Source: Hymenochaete sp. R1
Lineage: Eukaryota > Basidiomycota > Agaricomycetes > Hymenochaetales > Hymenochaetaceae
Reading direction: 5' to 3'
Length of the DNA stretch: 64,000 nt
Assembly (NCBI GenBank): GCA_019400425.1
Contig: JAFREE010000131.1
Location: forward strand, 1-64,000
Part shown: positions 13,300-21,503 of the stretch, piece by piece
Position numbering within the stretch: position 1 is the stretch's first letter
How the letters are laid out: each line of letters starts with the position of its first letter
Translations under genes and position numbers: made by a program
The notes under the pieces: generated by a model
What the model saw: only the letters and a program-made list of their open reading frames with translations
Told to the model about the DNA's origin: nothing
Database searches by the model: none

Positions 13300-13459
13300 A
13301 ACTTGATCTCGCCTCCACTCATGTACTCCATGACAAGTAGAATCTGCTTCAAAGCTAGTCGTTGGTAGATTCGTACAGCTGTACAATCTGACCATGTTTG
13401 CACTTTCTCATGGCTGCTATCTCCCGAGTGACCTTCTTCTCGATCGTTTGGACCTTGTC
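13300..13459 (-). pseudogene. Relic of a CAMKK/ELM1-like protein kinase N-lobe
   Basis: The minus strand encodes DKVQTIEKKVTREIAAMRKC followed by KHGQIVQLYE, then a stop. After a frame change it continues ILLVMEYMSGGEIK. This is the alpha-C helix to hinge region of a kinase; fungal CAMKK/ELM-type kinases have a comparable MEYMxGGEIKW hinge. The glycine loop, HRD, DFG and the rest of the C-lobe are absent on either side, and a stop and a frameshift interrupt the fragment. It is therefore a truncated remnant. It cannot be part of the CHK1-like gene at 5.7-7.0 kb, because its hinge sequence differs. Confidence 0.6.
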
Positions 13460-14228
13460 CAGCATACATAAATGGCCATGCATTGTGCATTGTGCACCGA
13501 AACTTCCAACGGAGCCGAGTTAAACCACCGTGACCCTGGCTGCGTTGACGTAGTCGCTCGTGTTTGTTTCACTTATCTATCGTTATTTTCGCCAGCAAAA
13601 CCTGAATGCGAATGTCTGGGGAGATGCAGCAAATCAATGTACCTAGTTGAGAAGAGAAGCAGCCCCCGGATGAATAAGTAGGGCGAACTCACCACCACCA
13701 TGATATCCTCTCCCGTATCGTAGCATTGGGCTACCATACCATACCTGACCCTTTCCTACTAACTGAACGATGAGAAACTGGTTGATGACCTATCCCGAGT
13801 GCAATTGATGGTACTCGTCATAATGACAGGGTCGAGCGACTCGAGCGGCCGAGGGATCGAAGGCGATGGGGTAAGCTTAAGGTAGTCGATTCCTACTTCT
13901 CAAGGTTGCCAGATTGAGCCAGAGTCAGTGAGATTGATACAGCAGCAGATGCATCCAGTTCTGAAGAAAGAGAATGTCGGGGAGCGGGAACGTGAGTGCG
14001 CATTTGAGTGGTAAGAGTTTGCGTGTGCACTGTCACAGGTGTTGTAGATATCACCGTCTCAGGCTGTTTGAGTATATACGAAAACACCTTGTGTTGTTCA
14101 GGCTCGCGTGGCACAGACGCAGGACAATTAATATTTGCGCCCTTTTGAGTGGTTGCGGTAATTTTCTGGAGGTAGGCTAAAGATAGGTAGCACCACGAAA
14201 GTAGGTGTTCGCTGGGGTTGTTGGATAG
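13460..14228. other. Stretch without a supported gene
   Basis: The N-terminal half of GRC3, including its Walker A P-loop, would be expected immediately upstream of 14229, and I looked for it in all three plus frames without success. No other gene is supported. Confidence 0.4.
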
Positions 14229-15404
14229 CCTTAAGGACGCCCTACGCGGCGCATTTCATCGGGAGCACCTCGCCCCGAGACTCACCATCACATTACCTCC
14301 GCTCCATCGAGGCGCTCGTACAGACGTACAGAGCGGAGCTGCAATTTGGGCTTCTCGACGACGAATATGACGGGGATTTCAACGATGACGGGGATGGTGG
14401 TGCTGGTGCTGGTGCTGGTGCTAGTGGCGGAGGGGACGGAAAGAAGATTGTGGACGCCATGCCGCTCGTCGTTAACACGATGGATGGACGAAAGGCCTCG
14501 GTGCGGATTTGGCGGAGCGGATTGAAGGAGCGGTAGAGCCGAGTCATGTTTTCTCGATTGCTTTTCCTAACAGCGGAAGCGGAAGCAACATTAAGAAGAC
14601 TGTGCAGAACGGGACGGTACGCGTGTAGTTGAAGTACTAGTAGACGCGATCCCCCCGAGCCCACATTCGTTACGATACTCCGCGAGCGACTGGCGCGCCC
14701 TGTCCTTACTATCCTACTTCTACCAGACCCCTTCGTCTTCGTCTCCATCCGATACGCATACGCATACCCCATACCCCGCTCCCGCTGATGTCCGCGTCTG
14801 CAAATGGACCTGCACCCTCCCCCTACTCGCCCACCCACCCTACGCAGTCTCGCTCCTCAAAGCCTTCGACAGCGTATTCCTCGTGGGACCAGGCGCGGAG
14901 GACGTCGTCCCCGCCGAGGTCGGCCGAGTGCTCAACGGCGCCGTCGTTGCTCTCGTTTTGTGCCAGCCGGGGGCTGAACTCGCAGAGGAGGACACGCAGA
15001 CGCAGATGTGGAGGGGACGACGCCATCGCGCGATCCCGTACACGCAGGGAAGGCCCGCTCCCGATCCTCTCTTCTCGAAATACGTAGGCCTCGCGCTCAT
15101 CCGTGCCGTCTCTCCCTCCCTAATTCGTAACGACCCATCTGTCTCCGCCGAAGAGGACGTGATGCTGCTGCTTACGCCCGTCCCCCCGGCTCGTCTGCTA
15201 TCGACGAACCCGAGGTGTTTGGTAAAGGGCGAGATCGAGCTTCCCGTGTGGGGTATGTTGGATTTCAGGGAATTTAGGGATACGGGGAAAGGCGGGGGCG
15301 AGAGGGGGGAGGTACCGTATTTGCAGTGGGGGAAGGGCGGTGGGATTGGGGGAGAGAAGAGGAGGGTGAGGCGGAACTTGATGAGGCGGAGTCAGATGTT
15401 GTAA
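14229..15404 (+). pseudogene. GRC3: GRC3/NOL9 polynucleotide 5'-hydroxyl kinase, C-terminal part with two apparent frameshifts
   Basis: GRC3 phosphorylates 5'-OH RNA ends during pre-rRNA ITS2 processing with Las1. Three frame segments together match its C-terminal half. The first, from 14229, reads AAHFIGSTSPRDSPSHYLRS then MPLVVNTM. The second continues GWTKGLGADLAERIEGAVEP. The third gives IPPSPHSLRYSASDWRALSL, then EDVVPAEVGRVLNGAVVALV, LLLTPVPPARLLSTNPRCLV and KGEIELPVWGML, stopping at 15404. The frame is lost at about 14482 (ATGGATGG, one G short of the expected Met-Gly-Trp) and again at about 14622 (GTGTAG, one base short). Both look like single-base losses in G runs. The N-terminal half with the P-loop kinase motif is not found upstream. 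It is either a degenerate fragment or an intact gene obscured by assembly errors. An AG acceptor at 14227-14228 supports an upstream exon. Confidence 0.72.
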
Positions 15405-15582
15405 ATGTAAGGGATCGGACGGCGTTTACGGTTCAGGCGGGCATTAATTGGATTCGATTTCGATTCGAGGGGGCTGCGTTGACCAACTGTGGTACTTCAA
15501 AATAGACGGTACACGCACATAGTACGTGTGTCTGCCTACATGTGCGTACCGCGGCAAGAAAGAAAGAAAGAAACTCTCTACT

Positions 15583-16653
15583 CTACATCGATGTTTTCCT
15601 CGATCCCCTCGATCCCAATGACGATCTACTCCCACTTTCCCGCGACTCAGCATACGTCTCGACCAGATCCTTCTCCTCCATCTCCCTCAAGAAACCCTTG
15701 CATTGACCAAGAAGCGCCCGAATCTCCTTCGTGATCCTCTCATAGGAGATAGCGAGCGAAAGCCTCTTGTCCTTGAAGACCTCAGCCTTCCACAGCGCAC
15801 CGGGCCGAGTCCCATCCTTACACGCCTCCCGCTCCTCCTCTTCCGACACCTTCAAGCCAACGAGGTCCTGCAACCAACCCCTCAACTCCTCCGAGTTCAT
15901 CTCTACCCCTGCCTCCACCTTCGCCTGCGCCTTCATTCGCTCCAACCACCCCGTCAACGCACCCTTGAAATCAACAGGCGCCTTGTGCTCGCCATAGCCC
16001 GCGTTGAGCCTCCGTACGAAATTGTGATACTCCCTGTATCCTACCTTGGGCTTCCCCATGGCTTCCTCCATCCTGGCGTGCATCGCTTTCACTTTCGCCA
16101 GAGCGGACAGGTTCTGCATGCGTTCGAGCCTTGAGGAGAGGTCTCGCAGTCTTTGCCTCGTCTCTACGGTGACACGATCCTCCTGTGCCTGCACCGCCGA
16201 CCCTCCAGCGTGACCTCCCCCGCTTTGCCCGGGCCAGAGCCCTTCCTGCACCGTATTTGCAGCCAGGGGAATCTCGGGCTGGCGCTCAACAAGCCCAAGC
16301 CTCGGAACGAATCGCCGCCGGAGCTCCGCGCAGCAGCTCTCGAACTGCTGCGCCAATTTAGTCAGGTCCGCGTTCACGCTGGGCAGGCTGCTGCCAGTGC
16401 CAGTGCGTGCGTCGGCTGCGGTCCCGGCCCCGGTCCCGAGCTTCGCGAAGACCGTGCGGGAACGCTGCTCCGTCACGTCGAGTCTCTCGTAGAGGTCGTG
16501 CGTGCTGAGTTCGGAGAGGTCGGCCTCGTAGCCGGAGTCGCGTCTGGGTTTCTTTCCGGAGCCTCGGGAGGACGGGTTCGTGTGGTCTGGGTTTGGGCCT
16601 GGGTCCGGGTCGTTCATGGGGCGTTTGAATGGCGAGGGGTTGGACTTGGACAT
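15583..16653 (-). CDS. Lineage-specific intronless paralog family, member 1 (356 aa)
   Basis: This is a single uninterrupted exon. I chose the ATG at 16653 (MSKSNPSPFKRPMND) because the other members start with the same MS-K-R-P pattern; the open frame itself extends further upstream. The N-terminal 70 residues are disordered and rich in Pro, Gly and Ser with basic clusters (GKKPRR). The rest is predicted alpha-helical. It shares with the other members the block QNLSALAKVKAMHARMEEAM, a WL..LVGLKVSEEEERE helix and the C-terminal WKAEVFKDKRLSLAIS motif. I recognise no known domain. It is the most divergent of the four minus-strand members clustered at 15.6-21.0 kb. A TGCAAAGCGAG motif lies about 100 bp upstream (16754-16764). 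Confidence 0.72.
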   Translation of the reverse strand: MSKSNPSPFKRPMNDPDPGPNPDHTNPSSRGSGKKPRRDSGYEADLSELSTHDLYERLDVTEQRSRTVFAKLGTGAGTAADARTGTGSSLPSVNADLTKLAQQFESCCAELRRRFVPRLGLVERQPEIPLAANTVQEGLWPGQSGGGHAGGSAVQAQEDRVTVETRQRLRDLSSRLERMQNLSALAKVKAMHARMEEAMGKPKVGYREYHNFVRRLNAGYGEHKAPVDFKGALTGWLERMKAQAKVEAGVEMNSEELRGWLQDLVGLKVSEEEEREACKDGTRPGALWKAEVFKDKRLSLAISYERITKEIRALLGQCKGFLREMEEKDLVETYAESRESGSRSSLGSRGSRKTSM

Positions 16654-16753
16654 GATGGTGGTGGTGGTGATGGGTGAAGGGGGGCGGGGGTTTTTGGAGG
16701 GGTTGGCGATCGTTAGTATGGTGGATGGGTTTATGCAGCTTGAGCGTGGAGGC

Positions 16754-16764
16754 CTCGCTTTGCA
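16754..16764 (-). promoter_or_regulatory. Shared upstream motif of family subgroup A (variant)
   Basis: On the plus strand it reads CTCGCTTTGCA, about 100 bp before the start at 16653. It differs by one base from the motif found before the three neighbouring paralogs. Confidence 0.45.
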
Positions 16765-17008
16765 GACGCATTCGGACCTTTCCAAACGTGGTTGGCTACT
16801 GTAAGATTGGCCAGGTAAAAGTATGTCGCAAAGCTCGAGCTTTGAAAACGAGAAAAAAAAACGATGGAACCCCCAATGCAATATCATTTCTTATATGGCA
16901 AGTTACAAGTCGAGTACCCGTTATGAAAACTGCGTATATAAAGTGAGGTGCGCGTATGTATTCGCTCTTCAATGACTCTAGCGTTTAGACAGCCAGCGGA
17001 AGCTTCAG

Positions 17009-18055
17009 TTACGATCTCCGGGTCCCGCTTCCACTCGCTGCCCCTCGCTTCCTTTGGGATCCGGACCCTTCTTCTTTGTCGCCGCTTTTGTCTTTCGCCC
17101 CATGCACAGGTTCCAGTTTTCCGCTCTTCTTCGCCTCTTCAAGACTCGCGTTAATCCCCACATAGGTCGTCTCGATCTGATGTCGAATCCGCCCGTCGGA
17201 TATGCCGGCCATTATCCGTTCGTTGGAGAGAATATCGTCTTTCCAAAAGGTATGGGTGGCTTCAGGATGGGTGATAAAGCCGGTATTTTCTCCGCCGTCA
17301 ACCCAAGTGCGAACTTCTGCTTCCGGTGCCCTCCGTTCGTCTTCTATCGACAACTTGCACTTCACCAGATCGTTGACCCATTTCTTGATAACCTCGGATT
17401 TAGTCCCTGGCAACGTTTTCCAGCCCTCCAACCACGTCTCGATATCCTCGTCGAGCTTATAAGCTTTTGAGTATTTGGCGTAGTCTCTTCTTGCCGGTCT
17501 CCGGACATTCTCGTAGTAATGATGATAAGGTACCGAGTCCATCGTCTTCAACTCATCCGCCACTTGCCGAAGCCTCTTCAGCTTGCCCAAAACAGATACA
17601 TTCTCGATCGCCTTCAACGAACAGCCGAGCAAGTACTTCTTCTCCTCGACCGCCTCGACCCTCTTCTGCAGATTCTGTCTGTTGGGATCGTCGTCTGCGC
17701 AACGCGCCAGCTGGTCTTTGTGGAGAATTAGCGCAGCATCATTTTCTGCACGGACCAGATCTAAGCGCTTCCGAAAATGTCGGACAATGTGGCCGATCTG
17801 CAAATTGATAGTGGGATACTCCGGGTCCCCGCATTTGTCAAGGTATTCCATGACTCTGTGGAAGTGTCCCGTAAGTTCACTGTCACAGTGGTCTTTGGAG
17901 GCGGGTATGGGTGCGGTGGCTTTAGGTGCTTGGCTGTCGGGAATGATTGATTTTGGATCAATTGCCAGTGGGCGTAAAGCGACCCTCGAGCCTGAACCAG
18001 GACGATCCTGGGGAGGTGGGGTGGGTGATGTTCTCAGGCGTTTGCCACTGCTCAT
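17009..18055 (-). CDS. Lineage-specific intronless paralog family, member 2 (348 aa)
   Basis: This is a single exon starting at MSSGKRLRTSPTPPPQDRPG, whose TSP-x-PPQD-x-PGSGSR leader is repeated in members 3 and 4. A predicted coiled-coil/helical region follows. It contains YLLGCSLKAIENVSVLGKLK at about residues 155-175, then YENVRRPARRDYAKYSKAY, WVNDLVKCKLSIEDERR and the signature FWKDDILSNERIMAGISDGR. The tail is Gly/Ser/Arg-rich (RKRGAASGSGTRRS). It is intact and is the best reference copy for subgroup A. No known domain, signal peptide or membrane segment is visible. The basic leader and tail suggest a nuclear or nucleic-acid-associated protein, but this is inference only. The upstream motif CTTGCTTTGCA is at 18141-18151, 86 bp before the ATG. 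Confidence 0.78.
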   Translation of the reverse strand: MSSGKRLRTSPTPPPQDRPGSGSRVALRPLAIDPKSIIPDSQAPKATAPIPASKDHCDSELTGHFHRVMEYLDKCGDPEYPTINLQIGHIVRHFRKRLDLVRAENDAALILHKDQLARCADDDPNRQNLQKRVEAVEEKKYLLGCSLKAIENVSVLGKLKRLRQVADELKTMDSVPYHHYYENVRRPARRDYAKYSKAYKLDEDIETWLEGWKTLPGTKSEVIKKWVNDLVKCKLSIEDERRAPEAEVRTWVDGGENTGFITHPEATHTFWKDDILSNERIMAGISDGRIRHQIETTYVGINASLEEAKKSGKLEPVHGAKDKSGDKEEGSGSQRKRGAASGSGTRRS

Positions 18056-18140
18056 GGGTGTACTGAAAGTGGTGAGGAGAATGGAAGGGAGAGGAAGGTG
18101 GATGCAAAGCAAGTGCACGCTGGATATCTTCCATTAGGAA

Positions 18141-18151
18141 CTTGCTTTGCA
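18141..18151 (-). promoter_or_regulatory. Shared upstream motif of family subgroup A
   Basis: The plus strand reads CTTGCTTTGCA, identical at 19614-19624 and 21075-21085. Each copy lies 79-101 bp before a paralog start codon and is preceded by an ATTA/ATCA-rich stretch. It could be a factor-binding site or mark the transcription start region. Confidence 0.55.
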
Positions 18152-18440
18152 CGGAATTCGAGACTTTATGGTCGCTCGATTCCATTTGGCTAATATTGTT
18201 TGCTTAACTTGGCAGACTTTTGCACTACACTACACCACACCATTCTTGGTAGGTTTCTCTGAGGTTTCTGCCGACTTTGAGTCATCGAGACGCTTCCAAA
18301 GGCAAGCATAGAAAGTTAAGCAACATGGTTTATTTCAGCTGCTCCGCTGATCAGCTACAAAACAAATCCTGCTTAGTACTCCAAGCTCGTTTTCCGAAAA
18401 GATTATAAGGTAAAGGCATCGACAGCTATGCACTGTAAGT

Positions 18441-19513
18441 TCAATTCTCTGATGTAGACCCCTTCTTCTTCTTAGACCCAGACCCTCCTTTCCCGCCGTG
18501 CTCGCCTTCTTTCCCTACCAGCTTTAGCCTAGGATCAGGTCCCACTTTGCCACTTCTCTTCAACTCCTTGAGAATTGAGTCAATTTCCGCGTAAACACGT
18601 TCAATGTCACTTCGGATCTGCTCATCAGAGATGGCAGCGGCCATTCTTTCGTTAGAGAGAATGTCTTCCTTCCAAAAAGCGTGGATGGCTTCGGGATCGG
18701 TAATTGAGTCAGCATCTTCAGTATTCAAGCTTATCCAGCCGCGAACCGCCCTCTTTTCGTCTTCTATCGACAAATTGCCTGTCGTTAGATCTTTGGTCCA
18801 TCTCTTGATCTCCTCGGGATCGATTCCTTCCAGCCCCTTCCAACCCGTCAACCACTTCTCGAGATCGCCGTCGAAGTCGTAGGACTTTTTGCATGATTTA
18901 TATCTTTCGTTCGATTTTCTCCGAATGTTCTCGTACTCAAGGTAGGTTATAGTGACCTTCGTCTTCAGGCTTTCTGCTAACGCACGAAGACGCTTCAGCT
19001 TGCCCAGGTCTGCTATATTCTCGATCGCCTGCAGTGAGTCAGTGACCAAGCAAGCACTTGCTCTTCTTCCTCGAGCCCTTCAACGATCTTTTTGCACTCC
19101 AGCCTGTTTGGATCTCCCTCCGCGCAGCGTTCTAGCTTCTTTCTGTGAAATGCTAGCTCACGATCATTTACTTCACGCACCTGCTTCAAGCGATCCTTGA
19201 AGCCGCGAACAGCTTGCCCGATCTCCATAGTGGCATTCGGATAATCCGGGTTACCGCAACGTACGACGACTTCAAGCGCTCGTTTGGTGTAGGGCGCGAG
19301 ATCGCTATCGATGTGGATCTTAGAAGTAGGCGTGGACGCTGATGCAGTAGCAGTGGATGCGGAGGTGATCATGGCGGGTGGGTCGCTGGGAGTGGTTGTA
19401 CTCGGTCTGTTGGTGGACGACGATGCATAGGCTCTTGAGCCTGTACCGGGATGATCCTGGACTGGAGGGTCTGGAGATGCCCTGGGATGCTTGTTGGATT
19501 TTGAGCCACTCAT
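18441..19513 (-). pseudogene. Paralog family member 3, broken by an 8-bp tandem duplication
   Basis: The leader MSGSKSNKHPRASPDPPVQD opens a frame at 19513 that runs to WSLTHC and stops. The remainder (SLQAIENIADLGKLKRLRAL, WTKDLTTGNLSIEDEKR, FWKEDILSNERMAAAISDEQ) continues in another frame to 18441. At the junction CAGTGA occurs twice, at 19032-19037 and 19040-19045. Removing one 8-bp unit restores W-S-L-Q-A-I-E exactly as in member 2. The two halves are otherwise well conserved, so inactivation looks recent, or is an assembly error, although an 8-bp duplication is an unusual error type. The shared upstream motif is at 19614-19624. Confidence 0.75.
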
Positions 19514-19613
19514 GGTAGGCGTGAGTACTCCTTGTTGGTTGGGCGCCGGACGGGGGGGAGTGAACGAGAGGAAGCGAGGACCAAAACAAATTCGAGCGAC
19601 TTATCATCATTAA

Positions 19614-19624
19614 CTTGCTTTGCA
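19614..19624 (-). promoter_or_regulatory. Shared upstream motif of family subgroup A
   Basis: An exact copy of CTTGCTTTGCA (plus-strand reading), 101 bp upstream of the member 3 start codon. Confidence 0.55.
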
Positions 19625-19986
19625 AGAGTCGAGCTAATATATTTGGGCATGATGCCGTTTGCTTTCCTTAGCGCAAAGACGATGCAGCAGAGCGATGTCA
19701 TCCGAGTCTCCTCTGAACTTTCCGCGCAATCCTGTGGATAAGTTCAAAGCGCGTACTTGGATGAATTTCCATTCCACCGTTGCTCATGGTGTATATTTAT
19801 GAGAGCGAACAGCTTCAAACGGACGAATATGCATCGTAGGTTCAGTGCTTGTGTGATAATCCGCAACCCATGATAATCTGCAACCCATGCTGCATTTATG
19901 CAGTTGACTACTAGTAGTACTACGAGGTAACGTATGCAAATTGGCGCTGCGCCCATGCTCAAACAAGTGGCAATCTGACGACTAAA

Positions 19987-20996
19987 TCAAGTACTTCGAC
20001 CTCCACTTCCGCCCTTCTTCCGTACCCTTTGTTCAGGTTCCACTTTGCCACTCCCCTTCACGATATCAAGGTTTAGCTCGATTTCCGCATACACCTTCGC
20101 GATCTCATCTCGAATGTGTGCGTCAGAAATAGCGTCTACCATCCGGGCATTAGAGAGAATCTCGGCTTTCCAGAGGACGTCAAAGGCATCGGGATTGTCG
20201 ACACTCAAGCTGGCAGTATCACCTACATCTTTCTCCCGTGTCAGGATTATGCGCTTCTCGTCTTCTAGCGAAAGCTGGCCTGTCGTTAGATCCTCGATCC
20301 ACTTGTTGTCAAGTTGTTGACCTTCGCGACATCAATGTTCGGCAACAGCTTCGAGCCAGTCAGCCAGATGATGAAGTCGTTGTCAAATTCATAGGGTTTT
20401 GCGACTGACTTGCATCCGTCTTTCCATCTTCTTCGCAGGCCTCGGTGCTCATTGAAAGGCACACGATCCTTTTCCTTCATTTCATTCACTGCTAGCAGAA
20501 GCTGCTTCAGCTTCCCCAACGTAGAAATGTTTCCGATCGCCTCCACAGACCAATTGAGCAATTTGTCCCGCTCCTCGAGCTCATCAACGATGACCTGGAA
20601 ATGTTTCCTGCCGACTTCATCCTCGGCGTTCTCCACAGACCGTTTGCGTAATTTTAACTCGTGATTGACTCTGGAGCGAATGCCATCAACGCTTGCCTGA
20701 AGGTTACGGACAAGGTGGCTGATCTCGTAATGGGCGCTGGGATAAACTGGGTCCCCGCATCTAGTGAGGATTTCTCTGGCCGATTGGATAATAGCTGCAT
20801 GTTCGCTGTCAAGATAACCTGGGGTGGCGGGTGCGGGCACGAGGGGAAGGGAAGTGGTTGTGGCGATGGTGGGTGAGTGGAGGGTAAGATTGGTTGAATT
20901 AACGGAGGACGAAGGCACAGTGACCCGTGAACCGGAGCCAGGATGATCCTGGGGAGATGGGTCGGGGGATGTTCTCGGACGTTTACTACCGCTCAT
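19987..20996 (-). pseudogene. Paralog family member 4, broken by an 11-bp imperfect duplication
   Basis: The start MSGSKRPRTSPDPSPQDHPG at 20996 is followed by an open frame to LLPNIDVAKVN, where it shifts and stops at about 20286. The continuation (WIEDLTTGQLSLEDEKR, then LWKAEILSNARMVDAISDAH and YAEIELNLDIVKGSGKVEPE) is in a second frame ending at 19987. The plus strand shows TTGTTG repeated at 20303-20308 and 20314-20319. Removing the intervening 11-bp unit restores V-N-K-W-I-E-D. The C-terminal half is still open for about 100 codons, so decay is recent. The upstream motif is at 21075-21085. Confidence 0.75.
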
Positions 20997-21074
20997 GTGT
21001 GACCCGGGTTAGATGGGATAAGTGAAAAGAGAGGGGGAAACGCAAAACAAACGCGGGCACCTTATCACCAGGAG

Positions 21075-21085
21075 CTTGCTTTGCA
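21075..21085 (-). promoter_or_regulatory. Shared upstream motif of family subgroup A
   Basis: An exact copy of CTTGCTTTGCA (plus-strand reading), 79 bp before the member 4 start codon. Confidence 0.55.
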
Positions 21086-21503
21086 CCAGACCTAGCCGCA
21101 CGATCGAGTTTAGTTCAATGCATGTAGACTTGGCAAGAGTAATGTACCAGAACGTTTTTGGATGTTTGCATGCTAAAGCTCGCGAGTCTCATTTGGTGTC
21201 CTAGCAGTGACTTCGTCCTCCATATAGATTTTGTGCACTGGGGATGTGGGTGCATATTTATGTGCTTGAGGGTCCTTAAGGTGGAAACTGACAAAATTCA
21301 GACCGTCTCATGCGATCGACCAATATACATATATGCACGACACTCACAAAATAGATACGAAACGGGGATGATCACTCTGAATCTAAGCATAAATTAATCT
21401 TTCAGCTATGAGTACACTGATTGAATACATCTTCAATACACACATGCATTCACAATACAAACATTTCAACTTCCGAGGATCCATTCAAAAAAAGTATCCT
21501 CGG

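Noticed and set aside
13287..13490. Minus-strand 67-codon open frame as an intact small protein
   Set aside because: Only its last third reads as kinase sequence, and the matching upstream part is in another frame ending in a stop. It is a relic, not a gene.
16358..16771. His/Arg/Pro-rich minus frame overlapping paralog member 1
   Set aside because: It is a shadow frame of member 1; the family alignment fixes the true frame.
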